The notes under the pieces are model-generated. The model saw only the letters and a list, made by a program, of their open reading frames with translations, had not been told where the DNA came from and ran no database searches. A program made the position numbers and the translations under genes. Positions 1 through 8,209 of a DNA stretch of 64,000 nt are shown piece after piece; positions within the stretch are counted from its first letter, which is position 1, and each line of letters starts with the position of its first letter. The stretch comes from Pseudomonas extremaustralis (GTDB lineage: Bacteria > Pseudomonadota > Gammaproteobacteria > Pseudomonadales > Pseudomonadaceae): positions 186,001-250,000 of the forward strand of contig NZ_LT629689.1 in assembly GCF_900102035.1 (NCBI RefSeq). The letters run 5' to 3'.

Positions 1-204
1 TACTTCGACCGTGGGGTGAACTGGACAGCGGTCAAGGCGCTGGCGCCCGCCACACTGGTGGGCGTTGCGATCACTTTCACCCCGGCTTTGCAGGGAATGG
101 CCAACTTTGCCTGGTTTACTGGCTGCTTCCTGGGTGGGCTGTTTTACCGGATATTGGCGCGGCGTGAACAGGTTCGCGTGCCAGCGCCGATGGCTGTCGG
201 CTGA
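1..204 (+). CDS. NCS1 family nucleobase/hydantoin permease, C-terminal end (partial)
   Basis: Only the last 67 codons lie in the window; the gene begins upstream. The reading frame is open from base 1 and ends with TGA at 202-204. The peptide has two hydrophobic stretches separated by a short Gly/Asn-containing turn (…LQGMANFAWFTG…), ending in a basic RILARR segment. This is the pattern of the last two helices of NCS1 nucleobase:cation symporters (allantoin, hydantoin or cytosine type), which sit in the inner membrane. The substrate cannot be told from the tail. Its last 89 bases overlap the end of the convergent MFS gene on the other strand. Confidence 0.65.
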   Translation, partial: YFDRGVNWTAVKALAPATLVGVAITFTPALQGMANFAWFTGCFLGGLFYRILARREQVRVPAPMAVG

Positions 205-1324
205 CCAATGCCGCGCCTGCCAGTAACAAACCGACGCCGGCAATCACCAGCGCCGGTTGCAGGCCGCCGCTCACGTGGCTGCTCACCGACGCCAACAACG
301 GCCCGCTCAACTGGCCCATGGCAAAGCTGGCGGTGAGTAACCCTGTGCTGCGCTGATAACCGTGGGGCGCGATTTCCCGCAGGCGTGCCATCACCAGCTG
401 CATGCACGCCAGAAACGGCGCGCCGCACAGCAACACGCCCAGCGCCAGGCCCCAACCATTACCCAGCAAACAGGCAAACACTCCACCCGCTTGCAGCCAT
501 AAGGTTGTCATCAGCCAGCGGCGGGTGGTGTGCGGGTCCTTGCGACGCAGGCTGGCGACCACCACGCCCATCACGGCAGCCAAGCCAAAGCTGGGCCAGA
601 ACAGATCGGCCTGCCAGGCACCCTTGAACTGCGCGCTGGCCATCTGCGACAGGAACGTCGCCGGGATGATGTAGCCCAGGCCGTACAGCGCATAGATCCA
701 GCACAGATGGGTGATGCTGTCGTTACTGGCGCTCTCGGTTTGGCTGGCGACGGAGGTGTGGGCAGCGGACGGCTTGGGCAGGAATGGCAGGATCGCCAGC
801 AGCATCGCCAGTGCGACGCCTCCATACACCAACCACAAGGTTGCCGAGCTTTGCCCCAGGAGGTTGGAGCCCAATGCCAGCAACCCGGTCAACAGAATCC
901 CCAGTCCAGGCCCGGCAAATACCAGGGCTCCCAGGCGTGGGCGTCCGGCGGCAATCGCCAGCGGCTGGCTCAGGCTGGTGATCATCACCAACACCCAGGC
1001 ACTCGCCACACCGGTCCCGAAGCGCAACAGCAGGTGCGGCCAGAAACCCTGGGCCCAATACGACGCCAGGGTCAGCAGTACACACAACCACAGCCCGCCG
1101 TACAAACGACCGCGGACATGGTGATGGCTGCGGGCGAAGATCGAATCCACCGCGCCAACGAAATAGCCCAGGTAATTGGCTGCCGCAATCAGGCCGGCGC
1201 CGGTCAGGTCGATCTGACCCTCGCTGAGCAGGTGGGGCATTTGTGGGGTGAGGGCGAAGCGGCCAATGCCCATGGCCATCATCAACGCGATAAAACTGGC
1301 GAGTAAGCGGATCAGGGGCGACAT
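116..1324 (-). CDS. YbfB/YjiJ family MFS transporter
   Basis: A 402-residue inner-membrane protein with about twelve hydrophobic helices. Its N-terminus (IALMMAMGIGRFALTPQMP) is typical of YbfB/YjiJ-type major facilitator proteins. The start at 1324 is preferred over one eleven codons upstream because GGAG lies eight bases before it. It is divergent from a LysR regulator at 1429, the usual arrangement for a transporter and its regulator, so control by that regulator is likely. The last ~30 residues are hydrophilic and lie antisense to the end of the upstream NCS1 permease, so the tail looks like a read-through extension. Substrate unknown; the family is often described as putative efflux or sugar transport. 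Confidence 0.8.
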   Translation of the reverse strand: MSPLIRLLASFIALMMAMGIGRFALTPQMPHLLSEGQIDLTGAGLIAAANYLGYFVGAVDSIFARSHHHVRGRLYGGLWLCVLLTLASYWAQGFWPHLLLRFGTGVASAWVLVMITSLSQPLAIAAGRPRLGALVFAGPGLGILLTGLLALGSNLLGQSSATLWLVYGGVALAMLLAILPFLPKPSAAHTSVASQTESASNDSITHLCWIYALYGLGYIIPATFLSQMASAQFKGAWQADLFWPSFGLAAVMGVVVASLRRKDPHTTRRWLMTTLWLQAGGVFACLLGNGWGLALGVLLCGAPFLACMQLVMARLREIAPHGYQRSTGLLTASFAMGQLSGPLLASVSSHVSGGLQPALVIAGVGLLLAGAALVSRQPSALAREPVHAAPISGKTAHPGSSQ

Positions 1325-1428
1325 GGTCAGGTCTCCTGCAAGCAAGCGAATGACCATCAGGCTAGAGTGGATTGACTTTCTGTAAAAATGAATAATAGTG
1401 AGTAACTTGTTCAGTTTTGGAGAAAGGT

Positions 1429-2322
1429 ATGGAGTTCAGTCAATTGCGGATTTTCCAGGCCGTGGCGGAAGAAGGCTCCATTACCCGCGCTGCCGAGCGC
1501 CTGCACCGCGTGCCATCGAATCTGTCCACTCGCCTCAAGCAGATGGAGGAACAGCTTGGCGTGGAGTTGTTCGTGCGTGAGCGTCAGCGTTTGCAGCTGT
1601 CGCCTGCGGGAAAAGTATTGCTGGACTACAGCACCCGTCTGCTGGCGCTGCATGACGAAGCCCATGGCGCCATCCAGGGCGGGCAGCCGGCCGGCGACTT
1701 CGTGCTGGGCAGCATGTACAGCACGGCGGCGGTTCATTTGCCGAAGCTGCTGGCGCGCTACCACAAGGCTTACCCGATGGTGAACTTGCAGGTGCAATCG
1801 GCACCCAGCGGAGAGTTGCTGGAAGGATTGATCACCGGGCGCCTGGACGCGGCGCTGGTGGACGGCCCGGTGACCATTGCCACCCTGGATGGCGTGCCGC
1901 TGTGCGAAGAAAGACTGGTGCTGATATGCGAAGCCGACCATCCTCCGGTGCGCGGGCCGCAGGATGTCGCGGGGCGCGCGGTGTTCACCTTCCGACGCAG
2001 TTGCGCCTATCGCACACGCTTGGAAAGCTGGTTTTCCCACGAGCGGGTCGCCATGGGCCGGGCGATTGAGATCGAGTCCTATCAAGGCATGCTCGCCTGT
2101 GTCATCGCCGGTTCTGGGGTGGCTTTGATGTCCGAATCGATGCTCAACAGCCTTCCCGGCAAGGACAGCGTGTCCGTTCATCCGTTGACTGGGCCTTTTG
2201 CCACTGCGACAACCTGGCTGATGTGGCGAAAGGGTATGCTCGGCGCTAACCTCAACGCATGGATCGACCTGCAGCAAGCGGAGAAGGCCGTGGTCTTGCA
2301 AGACTCGCGCGCCATTGCTTGA
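1429..2322 (+). CDS. LysR family transcriptional regulator
   Basis: A 297-residue regulator with the LysR N-terminal winged helix-turn-helix (residues ~1-60; motif SITRAAERLHRVPSNLS) followed by a periplasmic-binding-like effector domain. The start at 1429 is chosen because GGAGAAAGG ends two bases before it; an in-frame TTG at 1417 has no such signal. It is divergent from the MFS transporter with ~104 bases between the starts, so it probably controls that gene and itself. The effector cannot be deduced. The effector domain is typical of the CynR/CysB-like majority, and no residue is obviously missing. Confidence 0.85.
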   Translation: MEFSQLRIFQAVAEEGSITRAAERLHRVPSNLSTRLKQMEEQLGVELFVRERQRLQLSPAGKVLLDYSTRLLALHDEAHGAIQGGQPAGDFVLGSMYSTAAVHLPKLLARYHKAYPMVNLQVQSAPSGELLEGLITGRLDAALVDGPVTIATLDGVPLCEERLVLICEADHPPVRGPQDVAGRAVFTFRRSCAYRTRLESWFSHERVAMGRAIEIESYQGMLACVIAGSGVALMSESMLNSLPGKDSVSVHPLTGPFATATTWLMWRKGMLGANLNAWIDLQQAEKAVVLQDSRAIA

Positions 2323-2398
2323 ACGATCCGTCAGGATTTTGATCAATTCAGTAATAGTTCATTGTGGTTTCGTTCAAGCAATACGTAGGACTTAGGGC

Positions 2399-2464
2399 TA
2401 CTATCAGTGTAGGAAAAGGCGACAGAACATGCGCCTACCAGCATTACCCTCAAAGGGGGCAACC
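2399..2464 (+). promoter_or_regulatory. Structured leader of the PA1414-type gene
   Basis: A -10-like TACTAT lies at 2399-2404. The ~55 bases that would be transcribed contain two possible hairpins: GTAGG (2409-2413) with CCTAC (2434-2438), competing with GGCG (2418-2421)/CGCC (2432-2435), and a small CCCT/AGGG stem (2447-2457) that occupies the Shine-Dalgarno G-run just before the ATG. In P. aeruginosa the corresponding locus is reported, to my memory, to yield an oxygen-responsive small RNA (SicX). I see no clean TTGAT-N4-ATCAA Anr site here, so this is only a suggestion. Confidence 0.35.
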
Positions 2465-2587
2465 ATGAAAGAGAAAATCCAGAACTGGCTCCACGACCTT
2501 GGTGTTGCACTGGGCTTGATCGAGCCGCCGCTGCAACCTATACCGATTCGTACAGACGATGAGCAGCGTCGTCCACGTCGTCGATAA
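2465..2587 (+). CDS. PA1414 family small protein (40 aa)
   Basis: A 40-codon gene with a strong G-rich ribosome site directly upstream and a rho-independent terminator directly downstream, so it is a self-contained transcription unit. The product begins MKEKIQNWLHDLGVALGLIE, a possible amphipathic helix, continues with a proline-rich linker and ends in a very basic RRPRRR tail. This matches the small PA1414-type protein of pseudomonads, and its place next to the guanidinobutyrate genes agrees with the P. aeruginosa order PA1414-PA1422. Function unknown. The arginine-rich end could bind nucleic acid or membranes, but nothing in the sequence proves it. The transcript may matter more than the peptide (see the leader). 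Confidence 0.65.
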   Translation: MKEKIQNWLHDLGVALGLIEPPLQPIPIRTDDEQRRPRRR

Positions 2588-2596
2588 TGCCTTCAG

Positions 2597-2627
2597 GCGC
2601 TCAAGCCCACGTGTTTGAGCGCAGTTT
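2597..2627 (+). terminator. Rho-independent terminator after the PA1414-type gene
   Basis: A perfect 8-bp stem, GCGCTCAA (2597-2604) with TTGAGCGC (2615-2622), with a 10-base loop and followed by AGTTTT. It lies ten bases after the stop codon. Confidence 0.75.
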
Positions 2628-2667
2628 TCGAAACGCCGCAGAGAGTGGGGCTGTTTTTGCGCAAGGC

Positions 2668-2704
2668 AAAAAAAACGGGCGCGATATCCGACATCGCACC
2701 CGCT
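2668..2704 (-). terminator. Rho-independent terminator of the gbu transporter operon
   Basis: Read on the minus strand, a 9-bp stem (GGGTGCGAT with ATCGCGCCC, one G-T pair) is followed by a run of eight T. It lies ~30 bases beyond the stop of the SSS symporter and ends the minus-strand operon. Confidence 0.8.
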
Positions 2705-2733
2705 GAAGAAACCACTCAGAATTCAGTTATCTC

Positions 2734-4116
2734 CTACGCTATGTGCGCGCCCACCGCTTCAGGCCGGCGCGACAACAAACTCACTCCCACAAAGCTCACC
2801 AACGCTACTGCCAGGCTGTAGTAGATCGGCGTGTTGGCATCCAGCCCATCCTTGAACATGAACACCAGCGCGGTCACAAAGCCCAGGGTCATGGACGTGA
2901 TTGCCCCCGGAGTGGTCGCCCGCTTCCAGAAGATCGCCCCAATCAGCGGGATCAGCATGCCCCCCACCAACAAGTTGTAAGCCAGGGTCAGGGCGCTGAT
3001 CACATCGTTGACCACCAGGGCGATGGCCAATACCGCCGCGCCGGTCAACAAGGTGAACAGGCGGTTGATCTTCAGGCTCGACTGTTTGCCGCCACGCAGC
3101 CGCGGTAGCAGGTCTTCGGTCAATACGGTGGATGCCGCCAGCAACCCGGCGCTGGCCGTCGACATCATCGCCGCCAAGGCCGCCGCAATCACCAGCCCAC
3201 GAATCCCGTCCGGCAGCGACACTTTGACGATGGCCGCAAACGCGTTGTTGACGTTATCCAGATCCGGAATCAGCACATGGGCCGCCATGCCAATCAGTGC
3301 ACAGGCCAGGCCGTAGAGGATGCAGTAGAAGCCGGCGAAAGTGCCTGCATACTGGGCGACCTTTTCGTCACGGGCGGTGAACACCCGTTGCCAGATATCC
3401 TGGCCGATCAGGATGCCGAAGAAGTAGATCATGAAGTAGGTGATGATCGTGTCCCAGCCGATCGCCGTGAAGCTGAAATTCGATGCCGGCAGCTTGGCCA
3501 CCAGCTCATCCCAGCCGCCCACGCGGTACAGGCAGATCGGCAGCAGGATAAACATCAGGCCGACGGTCTTGATCACGAATTGCACGATATCGGTCAGGGT
3601 CAACGACCACATGCCACCGATGGTCGAGTAGACCACCACCACGCCACCGCCCAACAGCACCGACATCCAGAACGGCAGGCCGAACAACACCTGCAGCACG
3701 GTGCCGATGGCCAGGATCGAGGTCACGCCAATCATCAGTGCATAGGCCAGCATGATCACCGCACTGGCCTGGCGGGCCATGGGGTTGTAGCGCTTTTCCA
3801 GGACCTGGGTCACGGTGAAGATTTTCAGCTTGAGCAGCGGCTTGGCCAGGAACAGGTTCAGCGCGATGATCCCAGCACCCAGCGCGGCGCACAGCCAGAA
3901 GCCGGAGATGCCGTGTACATAGCCCAGGCGCACCGTGCCGACGGTGGACGCGCCGCCCAATACCGTGGCGGCCATGGTGCCCATGTACAGCGATGGGCCC
4001 AGGTTACGGCCGGCTACCAGGTAGTCTTCGTGGGTCTTGGCGCGGCGCATACCGTAATAGCCGAGCACAAGCATGCCGGCGGCGTAGATGAGTACGACGA
4101 ATAAATCCAAAGCCAT
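2734..4116 (-). CDS. Sodium:solute symporter (SSS family), guanidinobutyrate operon
   Basis: A 460-residue protein with about thirteen predicted helices and SSS-family features: the N-terminal DLFVVLIYAAGML helix, the YLVAGRNLGPSLYMGTMAA segment, and a STASAGLLAASTVL segment in a later helix, typical of Na+-coupled solute symporters. The start at 4116 (MALDLFVV) is preferred over 4188, which adds a polar 24-residue extension of no family resemblance. It is the last gene of a minus-strand operon with gbuA, 34 bases after the NCS1 permease, and is followed by a terminator. It corresponds to P. aeruginosa PA1418. Uptake of 4-guanidinobutyrate, its product 4-aminobutyrate or a related compound is inferred from context only. 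Confidence 0.85.
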   Translation of the reverse strand: MALDLFVVLIYAAGMLVLGYYGMRRAKTHEDYLVAGRNLGPSLYMGTMAATVLGGASTVGTVRLGYVHGISGFWLCAALGAGIIALNLFLAKPLLKLKIFTVTQVLEKRYNPMARQASAVIMLAYALMIGVTSILAIGTVLQVLFGLPFWMSVLLGGGVVVVYSTIGGMWSLTLTDIVQFVIKTVGLMFILLPICLYRVGGWDELVAKLPASNFSFTAIGWDTIITYFMIYFFGILIGQDIWQRVFTARDEKVAQYAGTFAGFYCILYGLACALIGMAAHVLIPDLDNVNNAFAAIVKVSLPDGIRGLVIAAALAAMMSTASAGLLAASTVLTEDLLPRLRGGKQSSLKINRLFTLLTGAAVLAIALVVNDVISALTLAYNLLVGGMLIPLIGAIFWKRATTPGAITSMTLGFVTALVFMFKDGLDANTPIYYSLAVALVSFVGVSLLSRRPEAVGAHIA

Positions 4117-4150
4117 GACGGCAAATCTCCGCTTATTTTTTTTATGAAAA

Positions 4151-5662
4151 TCAGGTGGCGTGTTGCTGCGTCGGTGCAGTGCGCGCATCTATGCGCAGGC
4201 TGCGGGGGTCGGTCGGCCCATAGACGGCCGCCGGTTCCGGGAACAGGCGAAGCAACGTCAGGTACACCGCCGAGGCCAGGCCCAGCGTCACCGGCAGGCT
4301 GATGTCGATGCCATCGGCCAGGTTGCCCAACGGCCCGACGAACTGCCCCGGCAGGTTGACGAAGCACAGCCCCACCAGCGCACTCGGGATCCAGGCACCC
4401 AGGCCGCGCCAGTTCCAGCCATGGCTGAACCAGTAACGGCCGCCGGTTTCACCGCGGGTGAACACCTGCAGGTCATCCGGGCAATAAAAGCCGCGACGCA
4501 CGATCAGGCCGATGATCATCATCACCATCCATGGCGTGGTGCAGGTGATGATCAGCACGGCGAAGGTCGACACGCTCTGCACCAGGTTGGCGGCGAAACG
4601 TCCGATAAAGATGAAGGCAATCGACATCACCCCGATCAGCAATGTGGCCTTGACCCGCGACAGCACGCGCGGGAACACGCTGGACATGTCCAGCCCGGTG
4701 CCATACAGCGAGGTGGTGCCGGTGGACATGCCGCCGATCACCGCGATCAGGCACACCGGCAGGAAGAACCAGGTGGGCGCCACGGCCAGCAAACCACCGA
4801 CGTAGTTGTTGGCCGCGATGTAGTCCGGTGCCTTGACCGCCACGATGGTCGCGGTGGCCAGGCCGAACAGGAACGGGATCAAGGTGGCGATCTGCGCCAG
4901 GATCACCGCGAGCATGATCCGACCCTTCGGGGTTTCCCGTGGGATATAACGCGACCAGTCGCCCAGGAACGCGCCGAAGGAAATCGGGTTGCTCATGGCC
5001 ACCAGCGCGGCGCCGATGAAGGCTGCCCAGAAGCCGGTCTGGCCCAGGGCTACGGTGCCGGCGAAGTGGCTGTCGAAGGTTGGTGCGAACGCGAAGATGC
5101 CCAGCAGGAACAGCAGGCTCGCCGCCCACACCGCAATGCGGTTGACCCACAGCATGAAGCGAAAGCCATAGATGCATACCGTCAGCACCAGCAGGGCGAA
5201 CAGACCGTAGGCCAGGCCCAGGGTCAGGTCGGTTTCCGGCAGGCCGATCAGCCGTTTCGCACCGCCGACCAGTGCATCGCCCGAACTCCACACCGACAGT
5301 GAGAAGAAGGCAATCGCCGTCAGCAATGACAGGAACGAGCCGACAATCCGCCCGTGCACCCCAAAGTGTGCCCCGGAAGACACGGCGTTGTTGGTGCCAT
5401 TGATCGGTCCGAACAGGCCCATGGGCGCCAGGATCACAGCGCCCACCAGCACGCCCAGCACAATCGCCCAGACACCGGCCTGGAATGACAAACCAAACAG
5501 CACGGGGAACGAGCCCAGTACGGCGGTGGCAAAGGTATTGGCACCGCCGAAGATCAGTCGGAACAGATCCTTGGGGCTGGCGGTACGTTCGTGGTCCGGG
5601 ATCTGTTCGACCCCGTTGGTTTCTATTTTGCGAATACTGTTGTCGTTGTTTTTATTATTCAT
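4151..5662 (-). CDS. NCS1 family cytosine/purine permease-like transporter, guanidinobutyrate operon
   Basis: A 503-residue membrane protein of the cytosine/purine/uracil/thiamine/allantoin permease (NCS1) family. It has ~12 helices, the N-terminal IFGGANTFATAVLGSFPVL helix and an ISFGAFLGDWSRYIP segment characteristic of the group. The start is followed by an Asn/Lys-rich polar segment (MNNKNNDNS). It lies 21 bases after the NTF2-like gene and 34 before the SSS gene, so the four genes are probably one transcript. It corresponds to P. aeruginosa PA1419. Two unrelated transporters in one operon suggest different substrates or directions. The assignment to guanidino compounds is inferred from gbuA, not from residues. 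Confidence 0.85.
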   Translation of the reverse strand: MNNKNNDNSIRKIETNGVEQIPDHERTASPKDLFRLIFGGANTFATAVLGSFPVLFGLSFQAGVWAIVLGVLVGAVILAPMGLFGPINGTNNAVSSGAHFGVHGRIVGSFLSLLTAIAFFSLSVWSSGDALVGGAKRLIGLPETDLTLGLAYGLFALLVLTVCIYGFRFMLWVNRIAVWAASLLFLLGIFAFAPTFDSHFAGTVALGQTGFWAAFIGAALVAMSNPISFGAFLGDWSRYIPRETPKGRIMLAVILAQIATLIPFLFGLATATIVAVKAPDYIAANNYVGGLLAVAPTWFFLPVCLIAVIGGMSTGTTSLYGTGLDMSSVFPRVLSRVKATLLIGVMSIAFIFIGRFAANLVQSVSTFAVLIITCTTPWMVMMIIGLIVRRGFYCPDDLQVFTRGETGGRYWFSHGWNWRGLGAWIPSALVGLCFVNLPGQFVGPLGNLADGIDISLPVTLGLASAVYLTLLRLFPEPAAVYGPTDPRSLRIDARTAPTQQHAT

Positions 5663-5683
5663 GATCAGCTCCGATCACATTGG

Positions 5684-6103
5684 CTAATGGGGCGGCAGCC
5701 CTTCCGGCATAGCGGATAAATGTTCGTGACAGGCCAGCCATAGGCCTTGTTGTTCTAATTGAGATCCTTGCCGTCTGAAGACAATGGTCTCGCGTTCCTG
5801 GCTAAAGAATTGCTCCCCGTTCATGCGCAGCTCGGTGGCCACGTCATGAATGAAAATCGCCAGGTCACCTTGCAGGCTGACCACAGCGTTGCTCGAGGTG
5901 CAGGAGAGCACCTCGAAACCTTCGTCCTGGCGCCAGCTGTCCCACAACGCCTGGTAGGCATCGCGACTGAGCAACGGCTGGGGCAGGGTGTAAAACACAA
6001 AGCTGGCATCGGCCGTGAACGCGCCGAAGTAAGCGGCGCGATCATTGCGGGCAAAGGCCGCCACCAGGTCGGCGGCGGCTTTCAACACCTCGTGCGCGCT
6101 CAT
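5684..6103 (-). CDS. NTF2-like (SnoaL/DUF4440-type) small protein coupled to gbuA
   Basis: A 139-residue protein without signal peptide or membrane segment. Pattern and length fit the NTF2-like cone fold: an initial helix (VLKAAADLVAAFARND), then a FTADASFVFY strand, and alternating strands ending in WLACHEHLS. Such proteins serve as small-molecule binding pockets or enzymes. Its ATG shares one base with the gbuA stop (TGATG), so translation is coupled to the guanidinobutyrase. It corresponds to PA1420, which has no assigned function as far as I know. A role as an accessory hydrolase or binding protein in guanidino-compound use is inference from position. Confidence 0.75.
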   Translation of the reverse strand: MSAHEVLKAAADLVAAFARNDRAAYFGAFTADASFVFYTLPQPLLSRDAYQALWDSWRQDEGFEVLSCTSSNAVVSLQGDLAIFIHDVATELRMNGEQFFSQERETIVFRRQGSQLEQQGLWLACHEHLSAMPEGLPPH

Positions 6104-7053
6104 CAGCGGTGCGCCACGCCGGGCAGTACGCAGAGCATCTCGTACAGCAAGTTGGCGCCGAGCAGCGAGGTGTTGCCGGTGGTGTCGTAGGGTGGCGAGA
6201 CTTCGACCAGGTCGCAACCGATCAGGTCGAGACCCTGGCAGCCACGGATGATCTCGATTGCCTGGATGGTGGTCAGTCCGCCGATTTCCGGGGTGCCGGT
6301 GCCGGGCGCCCATGCCGGGTCGATGCCGTCGATGTCGAAACTCAGGTACACCGGACCGCCGCCGACTTTTTCCCGCACTTCGGCCATCAAGGGTGCGAGG
6401 GAGTGGTGCCAGCATTCTTCGGCCTGGACCACACGGAAGCCCTGTTTACGGCTCCAGTTGAAGTCCTCGGCGGTGTAGCCCTGGGCGCGCAGACCGATCT
6501 GTACCACACGATCGCAATCGAGCAGGCCTTCTTCCACCGCGCGGCGGAAGGTGGTGCCGTGGGCGATTTTCTCGCCGAACATATGGTCGTTGACGTCGGC
6601 ATGGGCATCAATGTGCACCAGCCCGACCTTGCCGTGTTTCTTGTGGATCGCCCGCAGGATCGGCAGGGTGATGGTGTGGTCGCCGCCCAGGGTCATGGGG
6701 ATCACGTCGTGTTCGAGGATCTCATCGTAGGCTTCTTCGATGATGCGCACGGCGTCCAGCAGGTTGAAGGTGTTGATTGCTACATCACCGATGTCCGCCA
6801 CCGACAGCGAGTCGAAGGGCGCGGCGCCGGTGGCCATGTTGTACGGGCGGATCATCACCGATTCGGCGCGGATCTCCCGCGGCCCGAAGCGAGTGCCGGC
6901 GCGCAGCGAAGTGCCGATGTCCAGGGGCACGCCGATAAACGCGGCGTCCAGGCCCTTGGCCGACTGCAGGTGGGGAAGACGCATCATGGTGGCGATGCCG
7001 GCGAAGCGCGGCATTTCGTTGCCGCCCAGTGGTTGGTGGAAAATCTTGTCCAC
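6103..7053 (-). CDS. gbuA: Guanidinobutyrase (ureohydrolase family)
   Basis: A 316-residue cytoplasmic ureohydrolase that splits 4-guanidinobutyrate into 4-aminobutyrate and urea, a late step of arginine catabolism. The two-manganese ligands are all present: His126 in GGDH, Asp149/His151/Asp153 in HIDAHAD, and Asp240/Asp242 in SFDIDGIDP. The family loops GVPLDIGTS and the C-terminal EVSPPYD are also intact. The length equals that of known GbuA/SpeB enzymes. The identity as guanidinobutyrase rather than agmatinase or guanidinopropionase rests on synteny with PA1421 (divergent LysR regulator and two transporters). It is first in the operon, and the divergent regulator starts ~257 bases away. 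Confidence 0.85.
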   Translation of the reverse strand: MDKIFHQPLGGNEMPRFAGIATMMRLPHLQSAKGLDAAFIGVPLDIGTSLRAGTRFGPREIRAESVMIRPYNMATGAAPFDSLSVADIGDVAINTFNLLDAVRIIEEAYDEILEHDVIPMTLGGDHTITLPILRAIHKKHGKVGLVHIDAHADVNDHMFGEKIAHGTTFRRAVEEGLLDCDRVVQIGLRAQGYTAEDFNWSRKQGFRVVQAEECWHHSLAPLMAEVREKVGGGPVYLSFDIDGIDPAWAPGTGTPEIGGLTTIQAIEIIRGCQGLDLIGCDLVEVSPPYDTTGNTSLLGANLLYEMLCVLPGVAHR

Positions 7054-7204
7054 GGGATTGCCTCATCGTGTTGTGTTTATTAGCGGCCGATTCTGCGAAA
7101 AGCACGGGGCGGGAAGAATCGGCAGGGGCAAATACTTAGTTCAGATTTTTCTAAACTAATACGTGAGGTAGACTCGGATGCCTGACCAATACCGCATGTC
7201 GGAC

Positions 7205-7290
7205 TCGATCCCCCTGTAGGAGTTGGCTTATCAGCGATGGCGATATATCTGAACCACCGCGATCGCCGGCAAGCCGGCTCCTGCAGTGTT
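7205..7290. repeat. REP pair (inverted Pseudomonas palindromes)
   Basis: Two REP-like arms in opposite orientation lie between gbuA and gbuR: TGTAGGAGTTGGCTT…GCGATGGCGAT (~7217-7240) and its diverged reverse complement GATCGCCGGCAAGCCGGCTCCTGCAG (~7261-7286). The right arm is the common form of the genus. It ends just before the gbuR ribosome site, so it lies in the regulator's leader. Confidence 0.65.
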
Positions 7291-7309
7291 TGTGTCTTCT
7301 GGAGACTCC

Positions 7310-8203
7310 ATGGCCAACGCCTTGCCTGACCTGAAACTCCTGCGCATCTTCGTCAGCGTCGTGCGGCACCAAGGGTTCGCCAATGCACAGCACGAACTCA
7401 ACCTGTCCACTTCGGCCATCAGCACTTATATGAGTCAGCTGGAATCGGGGCTGGGCTTGGTGCTGTGCCATCGAGGTCGGGGCGGGTTCAGCCTGACCAG
7501 CAAGGGCGAGCTGTTCTACCAGGAAACCTTGCGCCTGCTCGGCGAGCTGGAGGGCTTCGAGCAATACGCCGCCGCGCTCAAGGGTGAACTGCGCGGTACG
7601 CTCAAGCTGGGGGTGCTCGACTCCACCGTCAGCGACAAGGCCTTGCCGTTCGCCGAAGTGATCGGCGCCTACAGCCTGGAGCACCCGGCGGTGCACTTGC
7701 ATCTATCGGTGCTAAGTCCTTACGAACTGCAACTGGGTGTGCAGGACAACCGCCTGGACCTGGCCATCGGCGCCTTCTCCAACCGCATGAGCGGGCTGAT
7801 CTATATGCCGCTGTACCGCGAACAGCACTGGCTGTATTGCAGCAGCCGCCACCCGTTGTTCAATGAACGGCGGATCCCTGAACAAGTGATTACCCAGCAA
7901 CGCATGGTCGGGCGCGGCTATTGGAGCCAGGCCGAACTGGCACGCCATGGCTTCAAGCACAGTGCCGCGACCGTTGAGAGCATGGAGGCGCAGTTGATCC
8001 TGGTGCTGTCCGGCGCCTATATCGGCTACCTGCCCGAGCACTACGCCCAGGCCTGGGCCGACAAGGGCGACCTGCGCGTGTTACTGCCGGCCACCTTCGG
8101 CTACCAGGCGCCGTTCTCGATGATCATGCGCCGTGGCCGCAGCCGCGAACCGCTGATCCAGACTTTCCGCGATCTGCTCAAAGCGCAGCTCAACCAGGCC
8201 TGA
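7310..8203 (+). CDS. gbuR: LysR regulator of guanidinobutyrate use (GbuR-like)
   Basis: A 297-residue LysR protein: N-terminal helix-turn-helix (residues ~1-62, with NAQHELNLSTSAISTYMSQLE) and an effector-binding domain. The start at 7310 has GGAG five bases upstream; the longer frame from 7286 lacks a signal. It is divergent from gbuA, the arrangement of gbuR (PA1422) in P. aeruginosa, where GbuR activates gbuA in response to 4-guanidinobutyrate. The gene symbol therefore rests on family plus position. A few bases after its stop begins tapT, an unrelated housekeeping gene. Confidence 0.75.
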   Translation: MANALPDLKLLRIFVSVVRHQGFANAQHELNLSTSAISTYMSQLESGLGLVLCHRGRGGFSLTSKGELFYQETLRLLGELEGFEQYAAALKGELRGTLKLGVLDSTVSDKALPFAEVIGAYSLEHPAVHLHLSVLSPYELQLGVQDNRLDLAIGAFSNRMSGLIYMPLYREQHWLYCSSRHPLFNERRIPEQVITQQRMVGRGYWSQAELARHGFKHSAATVESMEAQLILVLSGAYIGYLPEHYAQAWADKGDLRVLLPATFGYQAPFSMIMRRGRSREPLIQTFRDLLKAQLNQA

Positions 8204-8209
8204 AAAATC

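Noticed and set aside
5684..6415. A longer (243 aa) version of the NTF2-like protein
   Set aside because: The extension reads out of frame through gbuA. The TGATG overlap and the protein's N-terminal helix support 6103.
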